Shown here: piece after piece, positions 38,307-45,269 of the stretch
Layout of the letters: each line of letters begins with the position of its first letter
How positions within the stretch are numbered: position 1 is the stretch's first letter
From: a virus
Direction: 5' to 3' (one strand)
Virus record (IMG/VR): IMGVR_UViG_3300021964_000063
Coordinates: 1-60,230 of that record
DNA length: 60,230 nucleotides
Program-made: the position numbers and the translations under genes
The notes under the pieces: model-generated
Told to the model about the DNA's origin: nothing
Seen by the model: only the letters and a program-made list of their open reading frames with translations
The model's database searches: none

Positions 38307-39194
38307 TTACCTATTAAACTTGCCCTCTGTGAAGTTTACATAACTGAAAACAGTACGGTTCACTAACTTGATCGCACCTTCCTCACTCCAATATACAAAA
38401 CCCTCTCCTACAGTTTGTGTACCATCAGGGAGAAATGTATCAAAGTCAGAATATACAATCATACTATCAATCACGTCCTCTTTCAGTTCAATCACCCACT
38501 GATATAAGTTTGTAAGATGTGGACAACGTAAGATAGTTGTGAGAACTCCATCATCTAACTCAACACCAGATTTAATCAACTGATTGATTGCTTGCTTCGC
38601 ACGATTTGCTTGCTTAGGTGATAGAAACTTTACTGTGTCTGTGTTAATAATAGGCGGTTCAATCTGCGATGCAATACGATCAACAATTGGCATCACAAAC
38701 TTGACATGTGGAGTATCATCGAAGTTTGTACGAATCGGAAGCGGTGCAGCATCACATAGTTCACCATCAATGTAATACTTTGTATGTGGTGCGATAACAA
38801 GTTTCTGATAGATTTTCTCTCCGAAGATATATGTTAGTGTGTTATTTGAAAATACTTCTGTTCTACCAAACCCAAGGAAGTCACCCTGATATACACCATC
38901 AACGCGAGGCATATATTTCAGCATAAGATACAATATATCTGCTACATCATCTTGATGTCCAAAGTGTGTAAAGATGTCCTCTGTTGTATAACAAAGTCGA
39001 ATCTTTTTCTTGTTGAATGCTGCTTTAGTACAAACAAAAAACTTACCATTAGCAGGATTAGTCCCCCATACAACAGCAGGAGCACCATCCATCTTTAAAC
39101 TAATATGATAAGCATTGCTATAAAGTGCATCAAAGATAGAAAGATCACCAGTCAAAATGGTGTCTTCAGCGTGTTCTAAGTGAGTGTTTGGCAT
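38307..39194 (-). CDS. KxDG nucleotidyltransferase (RNA/DNA ligase-like) protein
   Basis: 295 residues. SLKMDGAPAVVWG supplies ligase motif I (K34-x-D36-G37, Lys as nucleotide acceptor). EGFVYW (264-269) resembles motif IV, and AIKLVNR (274-280) resembles motif V with its Lys. YQGDFLGF and YIDGEL lie between them where motifs III/IIIa fall. This is the pattern of ATP-dependent polynucleotide ligases, without an evident C-terminal OB domain. It may repair tRNA or RNA cut by host defences, or seal DNA. The gene directly follows joint repeat copy 7 with no Shine-Dalgarno. Confidence 0.7.
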   Translation of the reverse strand: MPNTHLEHAEDTILTGDLSIFDALYSNAYHISLKMDGAPAVVWGTNPANGKFFVCTKAAFNKKKIRLCYTTEDIFTHFGHQDDVADILYLMLKYMPRVDGVYQGDFLGFGRTEVFSNNTLTYIFGEKIYQKLVIAPHTKYYIDGELCDAAPLPIRTNFDDTPHVKFVMPIVDRIASQIEPPIINTDTVKFLSPKQANRAKQAINQLIKSGVELDDGVLTTILRCPHLTNLYQWVIELKEDVIDSMIVYSDFDTFLPDGTQTVGEGFVYWSEEGAIKLVNRTVFSYVNFTEGKFNR

Positions 39195-39195
39195 A

Positions 39196-39223
39196 CTATA
39201 GAGGAAGTTTAGAGGTTACTAAT
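39196..39223 (-). repeat. 28-bp joint repeat, copy 7
   Basis: Three differences from copy 1 (GAGGAAGTTT inner part, final AAT). Minus-strand 3' end abuts the ATG of the ligase-like gene after one base. Confidence 0.85.
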
Positions 39224-39233
39224 AATAATCGTG

Positions 39234-39251
39234 AAGTGATTAGAATCACTT
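39234..39251. other. Inverted repeat between genes
   Basis: AAGTGATT and AATCACTT separated by AG, between the stop of the 39263 gene and joint repeat copy 7. There is no T-run, so terminator function is doubtful. Confidence 0.4.
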
Positions 39252-39262
39252 AATCGCTTCAT

Positions 39263-39448
39263 TTACATTCCGTTCATGTATTCGTGAAGTTCCTGATAGT
39301 ATTGTTCTTCAGTCTCAAATGTGCGACCATGAATCACACATGGAAACGTTTTCTTTTGAAACATTGTTGACGCAACTTGTACGTCCTGTTTATCATAACC
39401 CATTTCAATCAGGGTGTCCACGTAAGGGTTGTTTGTAGTGTTATTCAT
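39263..39448 (-). CDS. Conserved small cyanophage-type protein
   Basis: 61 residues: NPYVDTLIEMGYDKQDVQ, then FPCVIHGRTFETEEQYYQEL, ending in HEYMNGM. The first part looks like a UBA-like three-helix motif (MGY); the second resembles the HGR-x-F-x-x-x-E-x-Y pattern of small phage proteins. The start directly follows joint repeat copy 8. Confidence 0.65.
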   Translation of the reverse strand: MNNTTNNPYVDTLIEMGYDKQDVQVASTMFQKKTFPCVIHGRTFETEEQYYQELHEYMNGM

Positions 39449-39449
39449 A

Positions 39450-39477
39450 CTACAGGGGAACTTTAGAGGTTACTAAC
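39450..39477 (-). repeat. 28-bp joint repeat, copy 8
   Basis: One change from copy 1 (CTACAGGGG). It lies 1 base before the ATG at 39448. Confidence 0.9.
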
Positions 39478-39486
39478 AATTATACA

Positions 39487-39750
39487 TTAGAATCCTCTCG
39501 TTGATAGTTCATTATCAACAACTCTTAATATTTCATCAACGATATAATCATGGTCACTAGAGTTAATCTCTGCTAGTACCATTTTTGCTTCATTAGCAGC
39601 AAGTATTACCTCTTTATCACTATTATCATCTTCGGTCAATAAATCATCGTTCGTTATTACCCATGCAGCACAAGGTCCAGTATCACCGTGCTTACGGATT
39701 AGTGCCTTTACATAAGTATCAAGTTCACGCAATGTTTTACACTTTTTCAT
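39487..39750 (-). CDS. Hypothetical protein
   Basis: 87 residues: TLRELDTYVKALIRKHGD, PCAAWVITNDDLL, and an acidic helical C-terminus (DYIVDEILRVVDNEL). The layout resembles small phage proteins with a PxAAW-I core. It overlaps the previous gene by 4 bp, in the operon with the helicase. Confidence 0.65.
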   Translation of the reverse strand: MKKCKTLRELDTYVKALIRKHGDTGPCAAWVITNDDLLTEDDNSDKEVILAANEAKMVLAEINSSDHDYIVDEILRVVDNELSTRGF

Positions 39751-39971
39751 TTCTTTCTCCGTTTCTTGTGTTTATCTATAAAGGCGATTGCTGATTGTTT
39801 GTTTCTACACACTTTGAGAACATTTGCTTGATGAACAATAGCGAGTTTAGTTGTGCTTCCAGCAATAGGTACAGCAGCATACATCATAGGGTCATCATAG
39901 TTTCCAACGATGAATCCTTCCTCATATGGTTTAGCATCAAGCACACTTGTCTTGATATATGTTATCTTCAT
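39747..39971 (-). CDS. Small basic hypothetical protein
   Basis: 74 residues: YIKTSVLDAKPYEEGFIVGN, a beta-rich centre, and a Lys/Arg-rich C-terminus (KHKKRRKK). It overlaps the helicase stop by 4 bp and the next gene by 4 bp, so the three genes are co-translated. A helicase accessory role is possible but unsupported. Confidence 0.65.
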   Translation of the reverse strand: MKITYIKTSVLDAKPYEEGFIVGNYDDPMMYAAVPIAGSTTKLAIVHQANVLKVCRNKQSAIAFIDKHKKRRKK

Positions 39972-41149
39972 CGGCGCACCACACTATCAAGAACTTCACC
40001 CTTTTCAAAAACGATGTCTACAACCCTTTGCAATGCTTTCTCGGTGGATATACCCACATTGCTGTAAACAGGCACACAGAGCATTCCAAAGGTCTTAGAA
40101 TCGCTTCCGCAACGTATCACACGACCCACAGTCTGAGTCATCTCAATCACATCCATATTGCGTAGGAAAACGACTGCTTCCAACTCACTGACGTTGATAC
40201 CTTCAGACAGAATAGAGCGATGAAGTACAACAAACTTCTTGTTAGTATCTTTGCCCCAAGCATTAAGAACTTCAAAGAATTTCTCACGAGATACTTTCTT
40301 ACCGTCAACAATCGCACCAGTCTTGGATGTGATATAGAGGTAAGAGTATCCACGCTCTTTGAGGTCATCAGCAAAATCTGTCTGAAACAGATTGATAAGT
40401 TGTCTGCTAGTCTTGACACAAACAAGAATCTTCTTGATACTGATTTGATCAATAGTTTCTATCACATTGTTGCTTTCAATGTGTGGAGTCAGACTCTTTT
40501 TGTCGTGCTTACCCATCTGAATCACCTTGACTTTAGGCGGCAAGATATATCCACCCTGAACAAGATTAGGTGCAGAAACTTTAGCAATGATGTCCCCATA
40601 GATCTCTCTATCGTTCATTCCTGGTTTCTTGATAGTCACCGAGGTCTTGCGTGTTGCTGTGAAATAGTAGCAACGATCAGCACGACGAGAGAAATACTTT
40701 ACAGACTCATGAAAGTTACGTTGAACACTATTGTGTGCTTCGTCAAAGTAAATCGTATCAACATCAATGTTTGCGTCTACAATACGATGCAGAGAGTGAT
40801 ATGTGGTGAAGATGATAACATGCTCACGCACTGTTTGACACATATCAACAAACAGTTTGATACGATCAGTCTTTGTAGTTTTGAAATGCTTAGTCTCACC
40901 ACTGTGAACATGGAGGACGTTAGCATTAGTTACCTGCTCAAGAAAATCGTTGGAGAGTTGCTCAACCAACAAAATGCGAGGACACACAACAACAATGGTA
41001 CGAGGACTAGAGACTTCAAATCTCTTTACCGCATCCATAATTGCAACCAATGTCTTACCACCACCAGTGGGAAAGATACATTGACCAATAGAGTTAGTTT
41101 GTAGTGCGTTGAGTGCTTCTTGCTGATGAGGGCGAAGACTTACGGTCAT
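39968..41149 (-). CDS. SF2 DEAH-box helicase
   Basis: 393 residues with complete superfamily 2 motifs: LRPHQQEAL (Q-like, 5-13), PTGGGKT (27-33), DEAH (136-139), TAT (164-166), SEGINV (315-320) and QTVGRVIR (339-346). This is the compact type III restriction/SSL2-like helicase layout, shorter than T4 UvsW (587) and without an extra nuclease domain. It lies downstream of the Dam and ParB-like genes, separated from them by a diverged joint repeat. Roles to consider are recombination/replication restart like UvsW, or DNA translocation in a restriction-like system. Confidence 0.9.
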   Translation of the reverse strand: MTVSLRPHQQEALNALQTNSIGQCIFPTGGGKTLVAIMDAVKRFEVSSPRTIVVVCPRILLVEQLSNDFLEQVTNANVLHVHSGETKHFKTTKTDRIKLFVDMCQTVREHVIIFTTYHSLHRIVDANIDVDTIYFDEAHNSVQRNFHESVKYFSRRADRCYYFTATRKTSVTIKKPGMNDREIYGDIIAKVSAPNLVQGGYILPPKVKVIQMGKHDKKSLTPHIESNNVIETIDQISIKKILVCVKTSRQLINLFQTDFADDLKERGYSYLYITSKTGAIVDGKKVSREKFFEVLNAWGKDTNKKFVVLHRSILSEGINVSELEAVVFLRNMDVIEMTQTVGRVIRCGSDSKTFGMLCVPVYSNVGISTEKALQRVVDIVFEKGEVLDSVVRR

Positions 41150-41168
41150 TAAGTTCGTTGCTGTATTA

Positions 41169-41193
41169 CTAAGGAGTTTTGGAGGTTACTAAC
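41169..41193 (-). repeat. Joint repeat, diverged copy 9
   Basis: 25 bp with a three-base deletion (CTAAGGAG) and G-rich changes (TTTTGGAGG). It lies 20 nt before the helicase start and 3 bp after the dam stop. Confidence 0.8.
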
Positions 41194-41195
41194 AA

Positions 41196-42047
41196 TTATA
41201 TGAAATGATTCTTGGTCTTGTATAACAATATCTCTCTTGCTTTCTTTGCTTCATATCCTGCCTCTGTTTTCTTTCTACGTCCCGCAGTGTAAGTGATATT
41301 AAAGTAATGGACATTCATTGACCTTGATTGATTATCAAACCAGTCATCATCAGCACGGTTAGCAACAAAAACTAAATTTTGCATATCGGCAAAGTCAAGA
41401 AGGTCTGACAGTGCATCATCACCAAATCCATTGCCATAATCAGCAAAACTATCACGATAGGGTGGATCAAAGAAGAAAAATCCATTCGGATCATTATTCA
41501 CTGAATCTTTCCAATCTCCTGTCTTGATAGTTACATTCTGAAGTGCATTATGCCACCAGTTCAATACACCACGATCATAAACTTTATCCTTTTGGTTCAA
41601 CAATCCAGCAGGAGTTCCATATCTTCCGTTGGTATTCTTGTTGAGTTGGTAGATACCATTAAACCCAGTCTTCATCAGGAAATATAATGTTGCTGCCTCA
41701 AATGTCTTGTTCCATTCTTTATACTCCCAACCGTGAAGATGTCTGATGTCAAAATAAAACTTCTTACGATCATCTTTGCTCAATGGTAGATACTGAGATT
41801 CAAGACTGTCCAGACGTTGTTGAAACTCTGCCAGGTTAGTCTTGATTGCTTTGTAGATGTTAACAACATCAGAGTTGATGTCATTAATCACAGCATTCTT
41901 TGGTTGGTAGGTGTTCATCACATAGACAAACATTGCACCACCACCAAAGAATGGTTCATAGTAAGTTTCAAAGGAAGATGGCATAAAAGGTGCATAATGT
42001 TTCAGCACCTTTGTCTTACCACCTGCCCAAATAAAGAGAGGTTTCAT
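41196..42047 (-). CDS. dam: DNA adenine N6-methyltransferase, D12/Dam family
   Basis: 283 residues (T4 Dam 259, E. coli Dam 278). N-terminal FIWAGGKTKVL is the family variant of the KWAGGK motif; EPFFGGGAMF forms the AdoMet pocket (motif I). FFFFDPPYRDSF (near residue 195) is the DPPY catalytic motif. Target is probably GATC by analogy with Dam, but this is unproven. The start overlaps the stop of the ParB-like gene (ATGA), so both are made together. It may protect phage DNA from a nuclease, host or phage-encoded. Confidence 0.93.
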   Translation of the reverse strand: MKPLFIWAGGKTKVLKHYAPFMPSSFETYYEPFFGGGAMFVYVMNTYQPKNAVINDINSDVVNIYKAIKTNLAEFQQRLDSLESQYLPLSKDDRKKFYFDIRHLHGWEYKEWNKTFEAATLYFLMKTGFNGIYQLNKNTNGRYGTPAGLLNQKDKVYDRGVLNWWHNALQNVTIKTGDWKDSVNNDPNGFFFFDPPYRDSFADYGNGFGDDALSDLLDFADMQNLVFVANRADDDWFDNQSRSMNVHYFNITYTAGRRKKTEAGYEAKKAREILLYKTKNHFI

Positions 42048-43063
42048 TCAGAATCTTCTTCGGTTTTATTGTTTGTCGTTTTAACTTTAGATGGATCTCC
42101 CAAACCATAGTTAGCGAGTGTATCCTCTCCTATTGGAGATCCTTCAATCGCACCATATGCAAGAGCAGAACGATACTCATCAACAAAACGACGGGCAATC
42201 AACACAAATTGAGCGTTTCCTGCGGTTTTATCTGCAAGTTCTTTGGGAGTGAGTTTATTTGCAATGAGTTCAGATTCAATGAAGTTCACCAATCCAGTGC
42301 GTCTTGATGTACCTTTATTCAATGAATTTTTGAGATACACGACAGCAGATAGACCTCCAATCATTGAACCCTGAAGATCAACACTCTTTTTAGTTTTCCA
42401 CTTGCTTGCTGATTTAGTAGAAGTAAGAAGTTGATTGTAATACTTTATTGCTTCTTTTACTGTTGAAAGTTCATAAGTATTCACTGCTTCCATCAGTTTA
42501 GCATAACCTTTTACAGAATATCCTTCTGAATGACCAATTTTTTCAACATGAACACCCAGTTCAACTAAAGTATCACGAACTTGCATTGCTTCTTTAACAC
42601 TAGCAGCAATATCTGTGCGAAGTTGAGCAACCTGACTTACTGCTGTGCGGTTGACATTAACTTCTTTGAATAGTTTTGCCTCTACTTCTACACATTCTTC
42701 GTTACTAGCATTTGGATCATGCTCAAATACTTGTGCTTGAAGTGTCATTGTCTCTGGATTCATGCAGTAAATTGCTGCTAATACACTCTCATGTTGTCCA
42801 TCAACAATAGCAAATTTTCCGTCTGGACGACGATAAAGACGTAGAGGACTATAAAGACTAGGATCAAATCTTCCTGCCTTTTTAATCATAGCTTCAATGA
42901 GAAGTCGTTGATATTTCTCATCAATGTAGAGTTGACTTAACACTACATCTACAATGGGAGGAAAATCATCTGGTTTTATTTCTTTTCTTATTCCAGCAAT
43001 ACCAAGATTTTTTGCAAAGTCCAGCAAATTTACCAGACCATCATTTTGGGAATCGTAATTCAT
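42044..43063 (-). CDS. ParB/sulfiredoxin-fold protein with DGQH motif
   Basis: 339 residues. Residues ~35-110 show the ParB N-terminal layout: VVLSQLYIDEKYQR, a helix, YSPLRLYRRPDG, then FAIVDGQHESVLAA (ParB: -iidG-x-hR--A-; DndB-like: DGQHR). The family Arg is replaced by Glu (DGQHE). The remaining two thirds are helical with no clear HTH. ParB-fold proteins bind nucleotides, act as nucleases or sense DNA. It heads the operon with dam, behind a consensus promoter and an AAGGAG ribosome-binding site. Confidence 0.72.
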   Translation of the reverse strand: MNYDSQNDGLVNLLDFAKNLGIAGIRKEIKPDDFPPIVDVVLSQLYIDEKYQRLLIEAMIKKAGRFDPSLYSPLRLYRRPDGKFAIVDGQHESVLAAIYCMNPETMTLQAQVFEHDPNASNEECVEVEAKLFKEVNVNRTAVSQVAQLRTDIAASVKEAMQVRDTLVELGVHVEKIGHSEGYSVKGYAKLMEAVNTYELSTVKEAIKYYNQLLTSTKSASKWKTKKSVDLQGSMIGGLSAVVYLKNSLNKGTSRRTGLVNFIESELIANKLTPKELADKTAGNAQFVLIARRFVDEYRSALAYGAIEGSPIGEDTLANYGLGDPSKVKTTNNKTEEDSE

Positions 43064-43085
43064 TTTGTTCTCCTTTGTTTAGTGT

Positions 43086-43097
43086 TGGCATATGCCA
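43086..43097. promoter_or_regulatory. 12-bp perfect palindrome in leader (possible operator)
   Basis: TGGCATATGCCA, located ~+16 to +27 of the predicted transcript and ~20 bp before the ParB-like start. The wider TGTTGG...CCAACA symmetry also allows an RNA hairpin. Confidence 0.5.
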
Positions 43098-43119
43098 TTG
43101 CGGCACCAACATGATAGTA

Positions 43120-43149
43120 ATTATACAACTAGTTGGGGTCAGTTGTCAA
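43120..43149 (-). promoter_or_regulatory. Consensus sigma70 promoter for the ParB-like/dam operon
   Basis: Minus-strand TTGACA (43149-43144), 18-bp spacer, TATAAT (43125-43120). Both hexamers are perfect, so the host polymerase should use it early. Predicted start near 43113. Confidence 0.85.
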
Positions 43150-43152
43150 CCA

Positions 43153-44019
43153 TTAGATTTTCACATTGACATATCCATCAGCAATCGCTTGAGTATCACC
43201 ACCACGTTTGAACTTTGGAGTGAACTTTAGATTGAGACCATCAATAATAGATGGATCTGCTATATTGACAATTTCCATTGTCTTATCTTTAATATACATG
43301 ATATTGTCCCATTTGTCAACTTCTTTGTACTGCTTTAGAGCAAACTTTCCGACAGCAGTATTGAACTTTACAGGATCTTTGTAGTTCTTCTTTACATCTT
43401 CAAAAAGTTGAGTAATATCACAACCAGGATAAAGTTCACTGAAGTAATCAAAATAAACTTCAGGTTTTTCAACTGACTTTACATGTTCGGAGAACTTTTT
43501 AGCATCTTTATATCCTGGTGCATGTCCTTCAAAATACTTATCATTCAGTTTATCAACTAAACCCTTATCAGTAACACCAGTTTTAATAGGTTTTAGACTT
43601 GCACCATCATCTTTCAACTCAGATTTTCTATTAGCACCATATCTACCATCATTATTGACAGAAAACTGGTAATCAGAAAAAATAAGAGGAAGAATCAACT
43701 CACCCTTGCCAATACCCTTTCCTTTGTTTGACAATAAGACTTCAAAGAGAAGAGGAAATATAATATCTCCCTTCAGTTTTTCTGGCACTAAATCCCACAA
43801 TGACTTACGAAAATTAGTGCCTAAAATATCAGTGCTTGTAAGATTGCTTTCATCTTCAAGTAGGGAGAGAGTATTCTCGGCATCTCCATCAGTAACTACA
43901 TCAAAATAACAAAGATATGCCTTAAAATCTTGACGAAACCTATCAGCAGCAACATGACCTTTGATCCCTCTATTAATCAGTAAAGAATCTATTCTTTTTT
44001 CAAGATCTTTTGAGTACAT
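43153..44019 (-). CDS. Candidate PD-(D/E)XK nuclease-like protein
   Basis: 288 residues from ATG at 44019 (a TTG lies two codons upstream). Residues 102-107 read GIGKGE, followed ~27 residues later by KSELKDDGASLKP (E134-L-K136). G-x-GE plus E-x-K followed by GA/GG is the layout of a divergent family of phage PD-(D/E)XK-type proteins, but a clear middle Asp is uncertain. The C-terminal half (TDKGLVDKLNDKYFEGHAPG) is not recognised. It lies directly upstream of the ParB-like gene. Alternative: a non-enzymatic early protein. Confidence 0.5.
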   Translation of the reverse strand: MYSKDLEKRIDSLLINRGIKGHVAADRFRQDFKAYLCYFDVVTDGDAENTLSLLEDESNLTSTDILGTNFRKSLWDLVPEKLKGDIIFPLLFEVLLSNKGKGIGKGELILPLIFSDYQFSVNNDGRYGANRKSELKDDGASLKPIKTGVTDKGLVDKLNDKYFEGHAPGYKDAKKFSEHVKSVEKPEVYFDYFSELYPGCDITQLFEDVKKNYKDPVKFNTAVGKFALKQYKEVDKWDNIMYIKDKTMEIVNIADPSIIDGLNLKFTPKFKRGGDTQAIADGYVNVKI

Positions 44020-44021
44020 AA

Positions 44022-44219
44022 TCAATAAGAATAGGTGGAGAGATTGCGAGCAGGGACATGATACCCATTCTTAGGGTTGTTCACATCAAAAACCCATACT
44101 AACTCATCATCGGATGCTTTGTAAACATCCATGCAAAACATAGGAACAAGTTTTACCATAAGAGCACCCCAGTGATACTCTGTTTCAAAATCAAATGTCA
44201 TAAGATCAGAAGTGCTCAT
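44022..44219 (-). CDS. Small hypothetical protein
   Basis: 65 residues: MTFDFETEYHWGALMVKL, then YKASDDELVWVFDVNNPK and HVPARNLSTYSY. The ATG lies one base after joint repeat copy 10. The stop is 2 bp before the nuclease-like start, so it is probably coupled with it. Not recognised. Confidence 0.62.
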   Translation of the reverse strand: MSTSDLMTFDFETEYHWGALMVKLVPMFCMDVYKASDDELVWVFDVNNPKNGYHVPARNLSTYSY

Positions 44220-44220
44220 A

Positions 44221-44248
44221 CTATAGAGGAGTTTTAGAGGTTACTAAC
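44221..44248 (-). repeat. 28-bp joint repeat, copy 10
   Basis: CTATAGAGGAGTTTTAGAGG form; directly precedes the ATG at 44219 and follows the stop at 44253. Confidence 0.88.
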
Positions 44249-44252
44249 TTTA

Positions 44253-44417
44253 TTAGTCACAGACTGGACGCACAGAGTTAATAATAACCTTTTCGGCAGG
44301 ATACATTGATTCCACCAAATCTTCAACGAAAGAACGTTCAGAACGGTCAGATTCTATGTTGAAGTTGTGACGGCGACCGCGTGAGTCAATCCAAGCACCA
44401 GAACAATCGTAATACAT
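44253..44417 (-). CDS. Small hypothetical protein
   Basis: 54 residues: MYYDCSGAWIDSRGRRHNF, SDRSERSFVEDLVESMYP and VIINSVRPVCD. Too short for the ORF list but a clean frame bounded by a stop next to joint repeat copy 10. Leader is CTAACTAACAAAA without Shine-Dalgarno. Not recognised. Confidence 0.55.
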   Translation of the reverse strand: MYYDCSGAWIDSRGRRHNFNIESDRSERSFVEDLVESMYPAEKVIINSVRPVCD

Positions 44418-44455
44418 TTTTGTTAGTTAGTAAAGAGAATAAAGATAAAAGTATA

Positions 44456-44836
44456 TTATCCGTTACACCATCCCATAATCTCACAACCTGGGTCAGATAA
44501 CATTTCTTCTTTGATGCCATTTGCTTTACATACTTCCCAGTCTTCATAAGTACAATCACGAAGATACTTTCCATCCTTATCATGCACTGAGGCATATTGT
44601 GAGATGTAAAAGTCCCACTTGAACCCTTTATCTCTCATCTCCAGATCATCATCACTATTCCAAATATCCCAATCAATTGCTTCAACATCTTTCTCTGATA
44701 ATCCATACTTCTTTAAGCATTCATCAGTCAACCACAAGAAACCAGAGTGATTCTGGTCCCAATTGTAATACTCACCATCAACCTCATCTAACATATCAAG
44801 GTCAGATTGTTCTGTCAAATCATACTCATGCGCCAT
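44456..44836 (-). CDS. Acidic hypothetical protein
   Basis: 126 residues from ATG at 44836 (MAHEYDLTEQ). Very acidic and Trp-rich: DGEYYNWDQNHSGFLWL, IDWDIWNSDDDLEM, CTYEDWEVCKANG. Acidic early proteins of this composition can mimic DNA or bind host enzymes (T4 Arn, Ocr as examples), which is only a suggestion here. It overlaps the previous gene by 11 bp. Confidence 0.62.
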   Translation of the reverse strand: MAHEYDLTEQSDLDMLDEVDGEYYNWDQNHSGFLWLTDECLKKYGLSEKDVEAIDWDIWNSDDDLEMRDKGFKWDFYISQYASVHDKDGKYLRDCTYEDWEVCKANGIKEEMLSDPGCEIMGWCNG

Positions 44837-45008
44837 GATCGTCTCTCTCGTTAAGTGTTTCATTGATAATGTCCTTGAGTTCCTGACGTTCCTCTGGTGT
44901 AAAGATAGTGCGTTTCTTTACAGGCATAGGGGGAAACTTTCGATTTGAGGTAATGTTACCATTACCAGGCAAACTCATGCCTTGAGTATCAATCTTGTCC
45001 ATGAACAT
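44826..45008 (-). CDS. Small hypothetical protein
   Basis: 60 residues. Unstructured N-terminal half (MSLPGNGNITSNRKFPPMP), then a helix (FTPEERQELKDIINETLNER). It begins 2 bp after the stop of the 45010 gene; a second in-frame ATG two codons later is an equally possible start. Confidence 0.58.
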   Translation of the reverse strand: MFMDKIDTQGMSLPGNGNITSNRKFPPMPVKKRTIFTPEERQELKDIINETLNERDDHGA

Positions 45009-45009
45009 A

Positions 45010-45222
45010 TCAAGCAGCAGGTGCTTCAGTTGATGCTTTGCCTACGTTAGAAGGACCAACCCAAACAAGGTTATTCTCCTTCCAATATGTTACAAATGCA
45101 CGACGAAGTTCAGTCAGTTCAGTGTAACGTGACTGCTGCTCTTTAGTATAAGAGAAGTTTTGTGTGCGCCATACCTTACGCAGTTCCTGAAGTTCGCGGA
45201 GCACTTGTGAAGAGTTGTTCAT
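45010..45222 (-). CDS. Small helical hypothetical protein
   Basis: 70 residues: a long helix (VLRELQELRKVWR, RYTELTELRRAFVTYW) and a short Ala-rich tail (KASTEAPAA). The start is ~18 nt after joint repeat copy 11. Not recognised. Confidence 0.6.
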   Translation of the reverse strand: MNNSSQVLRELQELRKVWRTQNFSYTKEQQSRYTELTELRRAFVTYWKENNLVWVGPSNVGKASTEAPAA

Positions 45223-45240
45223 GTCATCGTGTGTCTTACA

Positions 45241-45268
45241 CTACAGAGGAACTTTAGAGGTTACTAAC
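45241..45268 (-). repeat. 28-bp joint repeat, copy 11
   Basis: CTACAGAGGAACTTTAGAGG form; the last copy seen in the window, between the stop at 45270 and the start at 45222. Confidence 0.88.
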
Positions 45269-45269
45269 T

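Noticed and set aside
39234-39251. Inverted repeat as a transcription terminator
   Set aside because: Only two bases separate the arms and no T-run follows on the minus strand.
40220-41104. 294-codon plus-strand ORF opposite the helicase gene
   Set aside because: It lies wholly antisense to a gene with complete helicase motifs, has no ribosome site or promoter, and its protein shows no recognisable family.
34723-45268. CRISPR array formed by the 28-bp repeats
   Set aside because: The intervals are 100 to 3000 bp, contain genes, and differ widely; there are no cas genes.
34723-45268. Integron attC-like sites
   Set aside because: GTTAGTAAC resembles a core site at first sight, but the GTTRRRY/RYYYAAC pairs and imperfect palindromes are missing, and there is no integrase.
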